NCBI GenBank assembly: GCA_937924855.1
Contig: CALEYQ010000066.1
Coordinates: 1-59,650, forward strand
Length of the DNA: 59,650 nt
From: an uncultured Bacteroidota bacterium
GTDB lineage: Bacteria; Bacteroidota; Bacteroidia; JADZBD01
Reading direction: 5' to 3'
Part shown: in pieces, positions 34,561 to 43,918 of the stretch
Numbering within the stretch: the stretch's first letter is position 1
How the letters are laid out: every line of letters begins with the position of its first letter
Made by a program: the position numbers and the translations under genes
The notes under the pieces: model-generated
Told to the model about the DNA's origin: nothing
Databases searched by the model: none
Seen by the model: the letters and a program-made list of their open reading frames with translations, nothing else

Positions 34561-35005
34561 CGTTATCTACAATATGGTGAAAATTGTTTTAATTTCTGCG
34601 ATTGGCTCCATTTAATTTGTCACAGTTTTTTTCAATACTCAACTACTCTCTATGAAAAAACGCTGAAATACCCATACCAACATTTATTTATCAGGAAAAA
34701 ATCGTTTAATCTTTAAGACGAAATTATGGGGTATTAATCCCTTTTTTATTGCGATAAAAGAAATCGGAAACAATCTCCAAAATCCAACATGCAATTTATC
34801 TCATGCCAAAAAAACAATTTTTCGGAGAGGAAATTTTAAAGGGCAAGGGGGCCTTTTATTAAAAAAATCAGAGATAAGAAATCGAAATGTATTTGACAAA
34901 AACAAAACTCCGGTAAACCTTTAGCTTAACGGAGAACTTCTTTTTGGTAAAAAAATAGAAAAAATCGAATCCTCACCAACCCATTTGTCCATAATACAAC
35001 CCAAT
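34561..35005. other. Intergenic region of 445 bases, no gene seen
   Basis: AT-rich stretch between two minus-strand genes with no start-stop frame of convincing composition and no RNA structure I can recognise. The only clear element is the hairpin at 34908-34934 that could end the gene coming from 36100. Confidence 0.5.
34908..34934 (-). terminator. Hairpin, possible terminator of the Omp85-like gene
   Basis: CTCCGGTAA pairs with TTAACGGAG with one mismatch around a nine-base loop. Read on the minus strand it lies 71 bases after the stop of the Omp85-like gene and is followed by a T-rich run (TTTTGTTTTTG). Confidence 0.45.
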
Positions 35006-36100
35006 TCAAAAAGCTTCTCCAATAGTCAGGTAAAACCCCTTTGAATTTTTTCCAAACCCTGCATCGAACCTCAGATTGATTTTTTCTTTGGGGTCGGTTA
35101 AAAGCCGAAGACCGGCACCATAATTAAAGTGAACATTTCCTAGGGATAGTTTCGAAACGGTCTCGGCAACCACTCCCGACCCTGTAAATGCAACCATTCC
35201 GATTCTCCAGATAACGGGAAGGCGGTATTCAGCCTGAACCAGGGCCAGATTTTTATCGCGGTACTTCCCTTCAAAATAACCGCGCAATCTTCGGGTTCCA
35301 CCAAGCCCGGGCATTTGGTGAAAGGGAGTATTTCCCGGTGTAGAAATCCATGCCATATTTAAAGCCAATACCTGATCCTTATAAATTGGGAAATAAGTGC
35401 TTACATCAAGGGAATATCGCTGATAGTTAAAATGGCTGCCTGTATACTCGTTTTCTGCATAAACCATACCCTCCAACACAATTCCCCTTGAGGGGAGAAA
35501 CTGATGGTCACGGCTATCGAAATTCAAAAGAGTTCCAAATCCTGAAACCCGTCCACCAGCAGACCCGGGCACAACTCCGGAATTAAAAACGGGATTTCCC
35601 TCCCGGTAAATGATTTCAAAATCATCATAGACAAAACGACCTCCAAGGTAAAGCCCCCTGGTTACTTTTCTCAGTGCGTTCAGCCGTATCCTGGGAAAAT
35701 GCGCATCAAATTTCTCGTGAAAATCATCGGGATAGTTATTTCCGGTTCCAAAAAAGTTAAAAACATATTTGTAATACCCTAACTCTCCGTAAATCCAATA
35801 TTTCTGATTTTGAGGGAATAGTTGAAAAGGAACAAAAACCAGCGTTTGCTTTAACTGGGTAAATGCAAATCCAAAAGTAAAGCTGGAGCGTCGGGCACCT
35901 ATGCTATCCTTATTAAAACTGAAAGTCAAAATACCTGCGCCTCCAAATCCCCAACGAGTGTCTGGAGAATAAAAAATCCCGGGAAAAACATTCAGTTTGG
36001 GTTTTTGGAGTAAAGCGGAATCTCTGGCTGGTAAATTTCCTTCCTTACAATTTCCCTGAACGCCAGACCAAAAAAGCAGACACAAAAAAAAACACTTCAT
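35006..36100 (-). CDS. Omp85 superfamily outer-membrane beta-barrel protein, no POTRA domains
   Basis: The start ATG at 36100 is chosen over one ten codons upstream because it gives a clean signal peptide (MKCFFLCLLFWSGVQG). The 364-residue mature-like protein is a D15/surface-antigen barrel: FDSRDHQFLPSRGIVLEG is the family entrance motif, RRLRGYFEGKYRDKN contains the lid-loop RGY variant, and the protein ends GFYLTIGEAF with a terminal aromatic. POTRA domains, present in BamA and TamA before the barrel, are missing, so it cannot be BamA. It may serve as a lipid or protein channel. It stands alone. Confidence 0.85.
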   Translation of the reverse strand: MKCFFLCLLFWSGVQGNCKEGNLPARDSALLQKPKLNVFPGIFYSPDTRWGFGGAGILTFSFNKDSIGARRSSFTFGFAFTQLKQTLVFVPFQLFPQNQKYWIYGELGYYKYVFNFFGTGNNYPDDFHEKFDAHFPRIRLNALRKVTRGLYLGGRFVYDDFEIIYREGNPVFNSGVVPGSAGGRVSGFGTLLNFDSRDHQFLPSRGIVLEGMVYAENEYTGSHFNYQRYSLDVSTYFPIYKDQVLALNMAWISTPGNTPFHQMPGLGGTRRLRGYFEGKYRDKNLALVQAEYRLPVIWRIGMVAFTGSGVVAETVSKLSLGNVHFNYGAGLRLLTDPKEKINLRFDAGFGKNSKGFYLTIGEAF

Positions 36101-36184
36101 TTTGTCTGCTAAATTAAAATGAGGATACACGATTGGATAAAACTTAAAAGAATCATATTCAATAAATAAAGCCCCACAACGCCA

Positions 36185-37972
36185 TTACAACTCAAGTCCC
36201 AGCACCATAATGTCATCGGTTTGTTCAAATCCTCCCTTCCAGTCGCTAAAGATTGATTCCAATGATGCCTTCCGTTTGGCCGGTGAAAGTTTTGCCAGTT
36301 CGAATAGTAATTTCCTGAATTCCTTCGACTTCAGCTTTTTCCCTTTAGCCCCTCCAAACTGATCTGAAAATCCATCGGAATACAAATACAACACATCTGC
36401 CGGTTGAGTAGGAATAACAATATCTTCAAACACAGAAACATCGTTTTCCTGAGAGCTTCCGAGGGGAATGCGGTTGCCGTTAAAATAACTCAGGCCCCCC
36501 TTGTTTACCAAAGTTAGCCCTGAAAATGCCGCAGAAAAAAGACAAGTGCCGGTAGCCATATCAAGGCGAATGATGCCGATATCCATCCCATCCCTCACTT
36601 TTTCTTCGCCTTCATGCCGGTTCATCATAGTTGCGATATTTTGGCTGAGCTTGTTCAATATTTCTCCGGGATTTGGATTCTCCGAAAGCGCCATGATATG
36701 ATCTAATTGGGAAACGCCCAAAACGCTCATCAAGGCTCCCGGCACTCCATGACCTGTGCAATCGGCTACGGCCAGGTATAGAAATCCGTTTTTCTCCCGG
36801 ACCCAAAAGAAATCCCCGCTAACTATGTCCTTGGGAATGTTGAGTAAAAAACTTTTCTTGAAAATCCTTTGCAGGTCTGTTTCATTGCTAACCAGGGAAT
36901 TCTGAAGACGGGAAGCATAAAAAATACTGTCCGTAATGGCTTTGTTCTTAAGGGTGATCAAATTTCTTTGCTCTTTAATTTGCTCGATGGCTCTGCTCAA
37001 TTCAGAATTTCTTTCCCGTTCAGAGTTATTGATGTTTTTCAGAGATTCCAGCATATGCTGAAACTGGACGTTCCGGATTTCCTGCATTTTTTCGGTTCCG
37101 AAAACTTCCTCTTTTTTATTAAAAAACTCTTTGAACAGTTGAAAAGCCCTTTCCCGTTCACCCTTTTTCTCGGCAATCTCAGATAAAATTTTCAAGGCTT
37201 CAACCTCTTCCTCTTCAAACTTTCCTTTCCGTGCCTGTTGGAGAGCCATTTCCGCAAAGGTTTCAGCCGAATCAAGCTCAGCTGCCTCACCCTGAATCCG
37301 GGCCAAAAATAAATTTCCCACAATGAAAATTGCCTCATATCCGGTTTCCCGTGCAAGCGGTATGGATTTCTCAAACCATTCTCTGGCACCTGAAAAGTCG
37401 TTTAAAAAAAATCGGGTCTCTCCAAGGTTATGTGTCAGAATACATCGGGTTCTGGGGGCCAGATTGTCCATGTTGTAACATTCCAGAAATGTCCGCTCGG
37501 CATCTTTATGCTTCCCGAGCCTGTTATAGGTATCGCCCAGGTTATTTAGTGAAGCCACCAAATCCTCCCTGTCAGTTGTCAATTTTCGTAATTGCACACA
37601 TCGAAGGTTGGTGGCCAGCCGCATTTCATGATCGCCGAGGTAGTTATAAACCCCGCCAATAACATTCAAACAGTCGGCTTCTTCCCCGGGCAATTCCAAC
37701 TCTTTAAACAGTTCCACACCCCGGATGGCATATTCAAAAGCTTTGAGATAATCTGAATTACGGAGGAAGAATTTTCCCAATTGGCGGCAGGCTTCTGCTT
37801 CGCAGGAAAAATTAAATTTTTCCCTTGATTCCTGTACGGCCTTAATAAGGATCGAAACAGCCTTTTCAGGTGTAGTATTCAAAAGCGAAAGGCCTTCCTT
37901 CACTAAATCCTCCGGAATTTCAGCCGGCAAAACCTCCCGGGAGGCCTCCCCTATCTCCTTTTCTCCATTCAT
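36185..37972 (-). CDS. TPR-containing SpoIIE/PP2C-type serine phosphatase
   Basis: The 595-residue cytoplasmic protein has TPR repeats (about 20-290), a coiled-coil linker (about 290-345) and a SpoIIE phosphatase domain (about 350-595). Metal-binding Asp residues are visible: Asp387 in VSGDFFW, Asp404 in ADCTGHG, Asp533 in YSDGFSD and Asp586-587 in QTDD. Such phosphatases act on anti-sigma antagonists or other phosphoserine proteins; no such partner is encoded nearby. It lacks a membrane segment, unlike many relatives that add 7TM or HAMP domains. Confidence 0.88.
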   Translation of the reverse strand: MNGEKEIGEASREVLPAEIPEDLVKEGLSLLNTTPEKAVSILIKAVQESREKFNFSCEAEACRQLGKFFLRNSDYLKAFEYAIRGVELFKELELPGEEADCLNVIGGVYNYLGDHEMRLATNLRCVQLRKLTTDREDLVASLNNLGDTYNRLGKHKDAERTFLECYNMDNLAPRTRCILTHNLGETRFFLNDFSGAREWFEKSIPLARETGYEAIFIVGNLFLARIQGEAAELDSAETFAEMALQQARKGKFEEEEVEALKILSEIAEKKGERERAFQLFKEFFNKKEEVFGTEKMQEIRNVQFQHMLESLKNINNSERERNSELSRAIEQIKEQRNLITLKNKAITDSIFYASRLQNSLVSNETDLQRIFKKSFLLNIPKDIVSGDFFWVREKNGFLYLAVADCTGHGVPGALMSVLGVSQLDHIMALSENPNPGEILNKLSQNIATMMNRHEGEEKVRDGMDIGIIRLDMATGTCLFSAAFSGLTLVNKGGLSYFNGNRIPLGSSQENDVSVFEDIVIPTQPADVLYLYSDGFSDQFGGAKGKKLKSKEFRKLLFELAKLSPAKRKASLESIFSDWKGGFEQTDDIMVLGLEL

Positions 37973-38093
37973 GCCTTAAAAATACGGCATTTATTTGGGT
38001 AGCAGAGCCTTTTGGTGCAACGCAAGAGGTAAAAAAAGGGTCATTTTTCCAAAAGGGTTCATTTTGTATTTTTAAACCCCAGACGCCGTTACT

Positions 38094-40466
38094 ATGAGAT
38101 TTATTTTACCACCCCTGATATTATTTTTTTCAATTGGGTTTTCCCAGACACCCGGGAATTTTTATCACATTTTCAAGGCTCCCTTAAACGGCAATGGCGA
38201 AGCCGGCGAAAAAGTTTCCCTGCCCTCCCCTGCTACCTGGGTTGAGAAGGAAGAACTCCGCAGTCCCTTTTCCTCCACCTACCTGCTTCCCGATGGGCAG
38301 ATGTTAATTGAGCATTCCGCCCAAGCTATAAATTTCTATGACGGAAACGGGCGGCTGGTTCCTATAAAACCGGGTCTGGCACCCTCACAAGACGGATGGG
38401 CTGCACTTCAGCAACCTTTTCCCACCGGACTTACTTCCAACGGATCAACCTGGCTTAGTATTGCCCCGGGAAAACAGCTTAGGTTTAACCAGAATTGTTT
38501 TTTCAACGGGATTGGATTTCAGGAACCGCTACTTCAAATTTCAGAGACCTATTTCCGGACGCCCGGAACCAACGGAGTATATAAAGAATATGAGTTTCTT
38601 GAGAATGGGGTAAAATATAATTATGTACTGAGCGCCTGTCCGCAAATTTCGGGCGATTACCTTGTTATTTCTGAAGAAATAAACCTACCGAAGGGATACA
38701 TCCTTGAGCCGGATCTGAATAACGGTGAAAAAAAATCCGGATCCTGGGCCGGTGACCTGGTGGTGAAAAATCAAAGCGGTGTAATTGTTTCCCGGTTTCA
38801 CCTGCCAATTTGTTTCGACCAGCAAAAAAATCTTTATGCAGGAAGCTACAGGTCTTTTGAAAAAAACGGAAAGACCGTATTGGAAATTCGTATTGATAAA
38901 TCCTGGCTTACCGATGTGGCCAGAACCTATCCTGTGGTTATTGATCCTCTTGTTGTGGGCCCAACCACACAATGGTCGGGAGGTTCCATGCCATCCTGCA
39001 TTGTACCTACCTACAACCGCGACAGTATTCAGGTAACCATTCCCGGAGGAATTTCTGTTACCAATCTGATGATTACATCAAGTTATTATGCCGTGCCCCT
39101 TTCCGGAGCCACCATGGCCATGGGCAGCATGCAGTTTTCTACCGTTTGTGGAACCAGCCAGACTTTTACGGTTCAACCGCCTCAGGGAAATCAGGCCGGC
39201 ACTGCCTACCTCGACAGCTTTAACATTCAAAGTCCGCTGATGTGTTGCTTTCAATCCGATTGCAATGCCCGCACCTTTTATTTGAGAATGCATTTAGGAA
39301 GGACCGGTCCGGCCACCGGATGTAACATTACTTACATCCGTTATGAACCCTCAACTCAGTGGAAATTTAAAGCATTTATTATGGGAAGGACACCTGAGGC
39401 CTATGGATTGCAGTGGACGGTTCCCACCACACCCATATGTGGCAGGGATTGCAATTTTACGGCTACCGCCTTTGTCCGGTACGGGGTGCCTCCATATACC
39501 ATAACACATCCCTGGATGGTTGGCCCGTTAACGGTGGGAACCGTAAACACCTGCGGAACCGGAGCCGTAGCAGCCAACCTTAACCTCACTATTCCTAATT
39601 GTCCCGTTTTCTGCGATACGGTAAGTTCAATTTCCGTTCCCCCTCCTGTGGTAATAGATGCCTGTGGTGTGGCAGTAACGGGGTTCCCACCCAGAACCTT
39701 GCCGAGGAAAATTTCACCCAATATTTCCATGAGTCCCGACACTACGGTTGTTTGTTCCGGTGATCCATTTGGAATAAATCTGATTTCATGTGCTTCCGGA
39801 GCCACGCTGAACTGGACCGGCAATAACACATCGGGCATAGGAAACATTTCAGATGCCATTCTAAATACCGGCACATCGCCTAATCAAATTACCTATACCG
39901 CTTTTGCATCCATTAACGGTTGCAATTCAGACACCACCCAAAGTGTAGTTGTGGTAAATCCATTTCCTGCAGCAGGGTTTAATTACAGCCCACAAACGAT
40001 AATTGCAGGAACTCCGGTTAACTTTTCCAATGCATCTTCAACGTATGCCGGCAATCCTGTGTATGTGTGGACATTTGGTGACAATGCCGGCTCGACTCTT
40101 GTTTCACCCTCACATACTTATGCAGATCCCGGAACCTATACCGTTTGTCTGAGGGCAAGCACCGACCCGGGTTGTCCTGATTCGGTTTGCATGGAAATTA
40201 CGGTAATTGCCCCTGAGATAATTGCCCCCAATGTGTTTACTCCGAATGGCGACGGCCTCAATGATTTTCTGGCTTTTCAATTCCTGGAATATTTCCCCGA
40301 TAACGAATTGGAAATATTTAATCGGTGGGGAAATCAGATCATGAAGAAAAAGGGGTATGCTAACGACTGGAACGGAGATAATCTGAGTGCGGGCACTTAT
40401 TATTATATTTTATCGGTTCCAACCTTGAAAAAAACCTATAAAGGGTTTATAGAAATTCTCAGATAA
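38094..40466 (+). CDS. Secreted PKD-CHU_C (T9SS type B) surface protein
   Basis: The 790-residue protein has a signal peptide (MRFILPPLILFFSIGFSQ), a long N-terminal beta-rich region with few recognisable motifs, and a PKD domain (about 620-700) with VWTFGD. The C-terminal CHU_C domain is typical: NVFTPNGDGLND, FNRWGNQI, SAGTYYYIL, YKGFIEILR. Type B T9SS cargo is attached or secreted at the cell surface and includes gliding adhesins. It precedes a strong bidirectional terminator. A near-consensus TATTTTTA lies about 20 bases before the ATG. Confidence 0.88.
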   Translation: MRFILPPLILFFSIGFSQTPGNFYHIFKAPLNGNGEAGEKVSLPSPATWVEKEELRSPFSSTYLLPDGQMLIEHSAQAINFYDGNGRLVPIKPGLAPSQDGWAALQQPFPTGLTSNGSTWLSIAPGKQLRFNQNCFFNGIGFQEPLLQISETYFRTPGTNGVYKEYEFLENGVKYNYVLSACPQISGDYLVISEEINLPKGYILEPDLNNGEKKSGSWAGDLVVKNQSGVIVSRFHLPICFDQQKNLYAGSYRSFEKNGKTVLEIRIDKSWLTDVARTYPVVIDPLVVGPTTQWSGGSMPSCIVPTYNRDSIQVTIPGGISVTNLMITSSYYAVPLSGATMAMGSMQFSTVCGTSQTFTVQPPQGNQAGTAYLDSFNIQSPLMCCFQSDCNARTFYLRMHLGRTGPATGCNITYIRYEPSTQWKFKAFIMGRTPEAYGLQWTVPTTPICGRDCNFTATAFVRYGVPPYTITHPWMVGPLTVGTVNTCGTGAVAANLNLTIPNCPVFCDTVSSISVPPPVVIDACGVAVTGFPPRTLPRKISPNISMSPDTTVVCSGDPFGINLISCASGATLNWTGNNTSGIGNISDAILNTGTSPNQITYTAFASINGCNSDTTQSVVVVNPFPAAGFNYSPQTIIAGTPVNFSNASSTYAGNPVYVWTFGDNAGSTLVSPSHTYADPGTYTVCLRASTDPGCPDSVCMEITVIAPEIIAPNVFTPNGDGLNDFLAFQFLEYFPDNELEIFNRWGNQIMKKKGYANDWNGDNLSAGTYYYILSVPTLKKTYKGFIEILR

Positions 40467-40470
40467 AAAA

Positions 40471-40492
40471 AAGCCCCGCAAAAGCGGGGCTT
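40471..40492. terminator. Bidirectional intrinsic terminator
   Basis: AAGCCCCGC (40471-40479) pairs with GCGGGGCTT (40484-40492) around AAAA, between two convergent genes, with A-rich sequence before and T-rich after. Confidence 0.75.
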
Positions 40493-40498
40493 ACTGTT

Positions 40499-41083
40499 TT
40501 ATTTAGATTTTACAATCCGGCGGGTTTCCAGAATTTCATTGTTTCTGAAAGTTGCCAGAAAATAAACCCCGGGCAATAAGCCGTAAGTATCAATTCTGAG
40601 AATGCCGGTAATTCCTGATGTCCGGATTCTTTTAACTTCCTCGCCAAGCACATTAAAAACAGCCAGTTCATTTATCCCCGACAATTCCACTGAAAACTGT
40701 TCCTGGAAAGGATTTGGAAACACATTTACCGTGGAAGGGTTTAAAATTTCCTGTTCGCCGGTAGTACATGTAGCTACAATTATTCCGGTCATGTTTGGAT
40801 GAATGGTACAATTGTAGTTGTAGGTTCCTGCGCATGGAATCTGAATCTGATACATGGTATTATTCATGTCGATAGGGGCATTCCAGGGGCTTGCACAACC
40901 AGGAATCGTAGTAGAATTAGTGTTATGCGTACCTGAAGACCAAATCCATCGCACCGTATCCTGACATTGAGCCTGGACCGTTTGCGGGGTAAACTGGAAA
41001 TTAGAAACCTGAACCAGGTGAATAACCGGGAAAGCAAGTAATCCGGAAAACAAAAATGCAGAAAGGGTAAAGAGTTTTTTCAT
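40499..41083 (-). CDS. Secreted plastocyanin-like cupredoxin with T9SS type A sorting domain
   Basis: The start at 41083 is chosen because it gives MKKLFTLSAF, a clean signal peptide. The 194-residue protein has a cupredoxin domain (about 20-105) with type 1 copper ligands His53, Cys92, His95 and Met98 (NCTIHPNM). A T9SS type A domain (about 115-194) begins VFPNPFQEQF. The copper site is of the plastocyanin/amicyanin type for single-electron transfer. T9SS export would place it on the cell surface. It has its own TATATTTG box upstream. Confidence 0.88.
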   Translation of the reverse strand: MKKLFTLSAFLFSGLLAFPVIHLVQVSNFQFTPQTVQAQCQDTVRWIWSSGTHNTNSTTIPGCASPWNAPIDMNNTMYQIQIPCAGTYNYNCTIHPNMTGIIVATCTTGEQEILNPSTVNVFPNPFQEQFSVELSGINELAVFNVLGEEVKRIRTSGITGILRIDTYGLLPGVYFLATFRNNEILETRRIVKSK

Positions 41084-41110
41084 AAGAACATTTTTTTGGG
41101 TTAGTATAAT

Positions 41111-41118
41111 CAAATATA
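41111..41118 (-). promoter_or_regulatory. -7 promoter box (TATATTTG on the minus strand)
   Basis: Perfect TAnnTTTG on the minus strand, 27 bases before the cupredoxin ATG. Confidence 0.5.
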
Positions 41119-41321
41119 CGAGGAATTAATTAAATGCAAATAATCCGGGGGTTACCCGTCAATGACCAGTCATGGGTCAAACCTGCCTTCCTTACTCATG
41201 TTTTCCTCTCAGTGTTAAACTTTTAAGCAGGATAGGAAGAGCCAATTTCAGAGCTTAAGCCAAAAAAGCCAAATACTGAATATTCAAATTAAATCCCCTG
41301 ATTTCAAATCCATTTTCACCC

Positions 41322-41329
41322 TACCTTTG
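41322..41329 (+). promoter_or_regulatory. -7 promoter box (TACCTTTG)
   Basis: Perfect TAnnTTTG, 36 bases before the chosen ATG of the TPR gene and overlapping the alternative upstream TTG start, which argues against that earlier start. Confidence 0.5.
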
Positions 41330-41365
41330 ACCATATATTATTTCCGAACAAAAGCACAAAAGGAA

Positions 41366-43210
41366 ATGAAACCACAGAGGCAAAATATTACTTCTTACCG
41401 GGTTAAAGCCGGTTGCTCTGGCTTCACTTCTTTTTTCAGTAAAATTATTGCGGGTGTCTTGATAGGTTTATTCGGCCTTTCTTCTATTGGTCAAAATACC
41501 GACCCCTATAAAGCGTTGGGCGATTCCCTTTTTACAAACGGAAAAATAAAGGAGGGTATAATATTCTTTGAAAAGGAAAATCAGAAAAAGCCCGGGGATG
41601 AACAAATACTTCGCTGGCTGGGATATTTCCACATTCAAAACAACGACCTCGCAAATGGGAAAAAATACTACTCAGAAGCCCTTAAAGCAAACCCCGGCTG
41701 CTCCCGCTGTTACCTCAATCTTGGAAGAATTGAATTTTTTGAAACCAGCGATTACAAAAAAGCATTATCGCTGTTGGACAAAGCTATTGCCCTGAATCCG
41801 CTCGATGCACTGGCCTATGCTACAAGAGGCCGGGTAAGGGAACTGTCGGGGGAGAAAATTGGTCCTGTGTTCGATTACAATAAGGCTATTGAACTCGAGC
41901 CTGAAAACCCTGATCATTATATAAACCGTGGCAATTACCATGCAAGCCGCAATGTTTATTCGATGGCATCGGCCGATTATACCAAAGCCATTCAACTGGC
42001 CCCCGGGAATTACCTGGGTTGGTTCCAAAGGGCAAGCCTGAACTATGCCAATACCAAACTGGAGGAATCACTCTCCGATATCAACAAAGCCATTCAGCTC
42101 AGTCCGGGTTTGGCCATTTTATATAATGGAAGAGCTGCTGTTTTTTCTGTATCCGGTGATCATAAACGGGCCATGGAGGACTATTCCTACTCGTTGAAAT
42201 TAGATTCCCTCAACTATTTCACCTGGTTTAACCGGGCCTTGGAGCAATATTCGCTGGAAGACATGGATGGATCGTGTAAGGATTTGCATATGGCTTCCTA
42301 TTTTTTGAAAAAGTCGGGCAAAAAGGATTCGTTGGAAGCGGACATTATTTATCAACTTGGCAGGTACTGTGATTCAAACATTGCATCTTATTATTATCAG
42401 CGGGGAATAGCCAACTATAATCTGGGGGATTTTAAAAAAGCCATTGGATATTATGACAAGGGACTCGAACGGTTTCCTGAAAACAGCATGTTATATAGTT
42501 TCCGGGGCAATGCTAAACTTGCCCTGGGGAGGTACGAAACTGCCATTCCCGATTATGAAAATTCGGGCAAGTACATTTCCAATGTAATGGCAGATATAGC
42601 TCTCAATGAAAAATCGACCGGCCTTGGCGGACAAAGCAGGGAAACCTACTTTAAAGGATTTCAGGCTTCTAATTATTTAAGTTTAGCAGAATGCAATTTA
42701 TACCTGGGAAATCTAAAAAAGGCCTTACAGCACATTAACTCAGGAATAAACCTGGCTCCTGAAATTCCAGAAATGGGCAGGGAAACCTTCTTCAATTTGA
42801 GAGGCTGCATTTACCTTGAATCGGGCGACTATCAAAAAGCCAGATCCGACTTTGAGCATGCCCTAAAGTTAAATTCAAAATTTGCCCTGGCTTATGTAAA
42901 CCTTGCCGTAACCCTTCTTAGAGAAAAAAGTGTGGTAAAAATTTCATCGTTTCATTTAAAAAACGGAATAAACAGTCCTTCCTGGTTGTTTCAAAAGGAA
43001 AGCAAACCCAATAAAAAGGACTCCGGTTTTGAAACGGCTCTTGAGCTGTGTGATAAAGCCATAAATCTTGATCAAAATTCAGGTTATGCCTATATAGTTA
43101 GGGGCCAACTAAAAAGAATTCTGAATGAGCCCGATTTTTGTTTTGACCTTATCAAAGCAAAAATGATTTTGGGAGTTCTCCCCCCGGAACTTTCCGGAGA
43201 TTGCAAATAG
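41366..43210 (+). CDS. Exported TPR-repeat protein
   Basis: The ATG at 41366, preceded by AAAGGAA, is preferred over an upstream TTG that lies within the promoter box. The 614-residue protein starts with an n-region and a hydrophobic stretch (IIAGVLIGLFGLSSIGQ), then carries many TPR units (for example YKALGDSLFTNGKIKEGIIF, AADYTKAIQLAPGNY, RSDFEHALKLNSKFALAYVN). TPR proteins act as docking scaffolds. A second large TPR protein sits near the start of the window. No operon partner is apparent; the gene is 205 bases from the next. Confidence 0.78.
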   Translation: MKPQRQNITSYRVKAGCSGFTSFFSKIIAGVLIGLFGLSSIGQNTDPYKALGDSLFTNGKIKEGIIFFEKENQKKPGDEQILRWLGYFHIQNNDLANGKKYYSEALKANPGCSRCYLNLGRIEFFETSDYKKALSLLDKAIALNPLDALAYATRGRVRELSGEKIGPVFDYNKAIELEPENPDHYINRGNYHASRNVYSMASADYTKAIQLAPGNYLGWFQRASLNYANTKLEESLSDINKAIQLSPGLAILYNGRAAVFSVSGDHKRAMEDYSYSLKLDSLNYFTWFNRALEQYSLEDMDGSCKDLHMASYFLKKSGKKDSLEADIIYQLGRYCDSNIASYYYQRGIANYNLGDFKKAIGYYDKGLERFPENSMLYSFRGNAKLALGRYETAIPDYENSGKYISNVMADIALNEKSTGLGGQSRETYFKGFQASNYLSLAECNLYLGNLKKALQHINSGINLAPEIPEMGRETFFNLRGCIYLESGDYQKARSDFEHALKLNSKFALAYVNLAVTLLREKSVVKISSFHLKNGINSPSWLFQKESKPNKKDSGFETALELCDKAINLDQNSGYAYIVRGQLKRILNEPDFCFDLIKAKMILGVLPPELSGDCK

Positions 43211-43383
43211 CATTTCAATTTAATCCTGATTTATCTATCAAAAAATAAGGTCAAAAAGGCATTATTCATTTCATATTTAATTTTTCTACCCCCCAAAAAA
43301 TTCATTTTTGGAAAAACAAAATTTTTTAGACGAATACTTTTAGAAAAGTTTTCCATTTCATTTTTATTCTGTGAAAATGTAAG

Positions 43384-43391
43384 TAGGTTTG
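43384..43391 (+). promoter_or_regulatory. -7 promoter box (TAGGTTTG)
   Basis: Perfect TAnnTTTG 23 bases before the ATG of the T9SS cargo gene, within a 204-base AT-rich leader region. Confidence 0.5.
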
Positions 43392-43414
43392 CGCAAATTC
43401 AAACAAAAACCAAT

Positions 43415-43897
43415 ATGAAGAAAGTAGTACTAACCATTGCGTCGGGACTTTTGGCCTCGGGGGTGTTATGCGCCCAGAGTCTGGAACCCACGGTAATTGG
43501 GAGTAGCGGGGATCACGGGAGTTCTACTTCAGGGTCTGTATCTTGGACTCTGGGGGAAGTTATGACCGAAACCTATTCTGCCGGAAATCATCTTACTCAG
43601 GGGTTCCACCAGCCCTGGGCCACGGTGTCGGGCATTGAAGATGTGGTTGCGAACCAGATTTCCGTTTATCCTAATCCGGTTCAACAATTTCTTTCCATCG
43701 ACCTTCAGTCGGTTTCCGGAGATTTAATTCTGGAGATTTATGATGCCGCCGGAAAGAAAGTTCTATCCAACCAGTTGTTGGGAAATCAGGTACATCAGAT
43801 GGATGTTTCCGCTCTAAGTGCCGGCACCTACATTGTGTCGCTGCGGGATCGTTTTTCAAACCCTGTAAAATCCCTGAAACTTTTAAAATCCAAGTAA
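43415..43897 (+). CDS. Small secreted T9SS type A cargo protein
   Basis: The 160-residue protein has a signal peptide (to about 20) and a short N-terminal module (SWTLGEVMTETY...LTQGFHQP). A type A sorting domain follows: VYPNPVQQFLS, LEIYDAAGKKV, LSAGTYIVSLRD, and the terminal SLKLLKSK. It is 21 bases before the collagen-like gene in the same direction, so both are probably co-expressed. The small N-terminal module recurs in Bacteroidota upstream of surface proteins; function unknown. Confidence 0.8.
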   Translation: MKKVVLTIASGLLASGVLCAQSLEPTVIGSSGDHGSSTSGSVSWTLGEVMTETYSAGNHLTQGFHQPWATVSGIEDVVANQISVYPNPVQQFLSIDLQSVSGDLILEIYDAAGKKVLSNQLLGNQVHQMDVSALSAGTYIVSLRDRFSNPVKSLKLLKSK

Positions 43898-43918
43898 ATT
43901 AAAAACAAACAGACAATT

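Noticed and set aside
41163..41179. Inverted repeat TGACC-7-GGTCA upstream of the cupredoxin gene
   Set aside because: Five-base arms are expected by chance at this scale and it sits far from either promoter box; not enough to call an operator.
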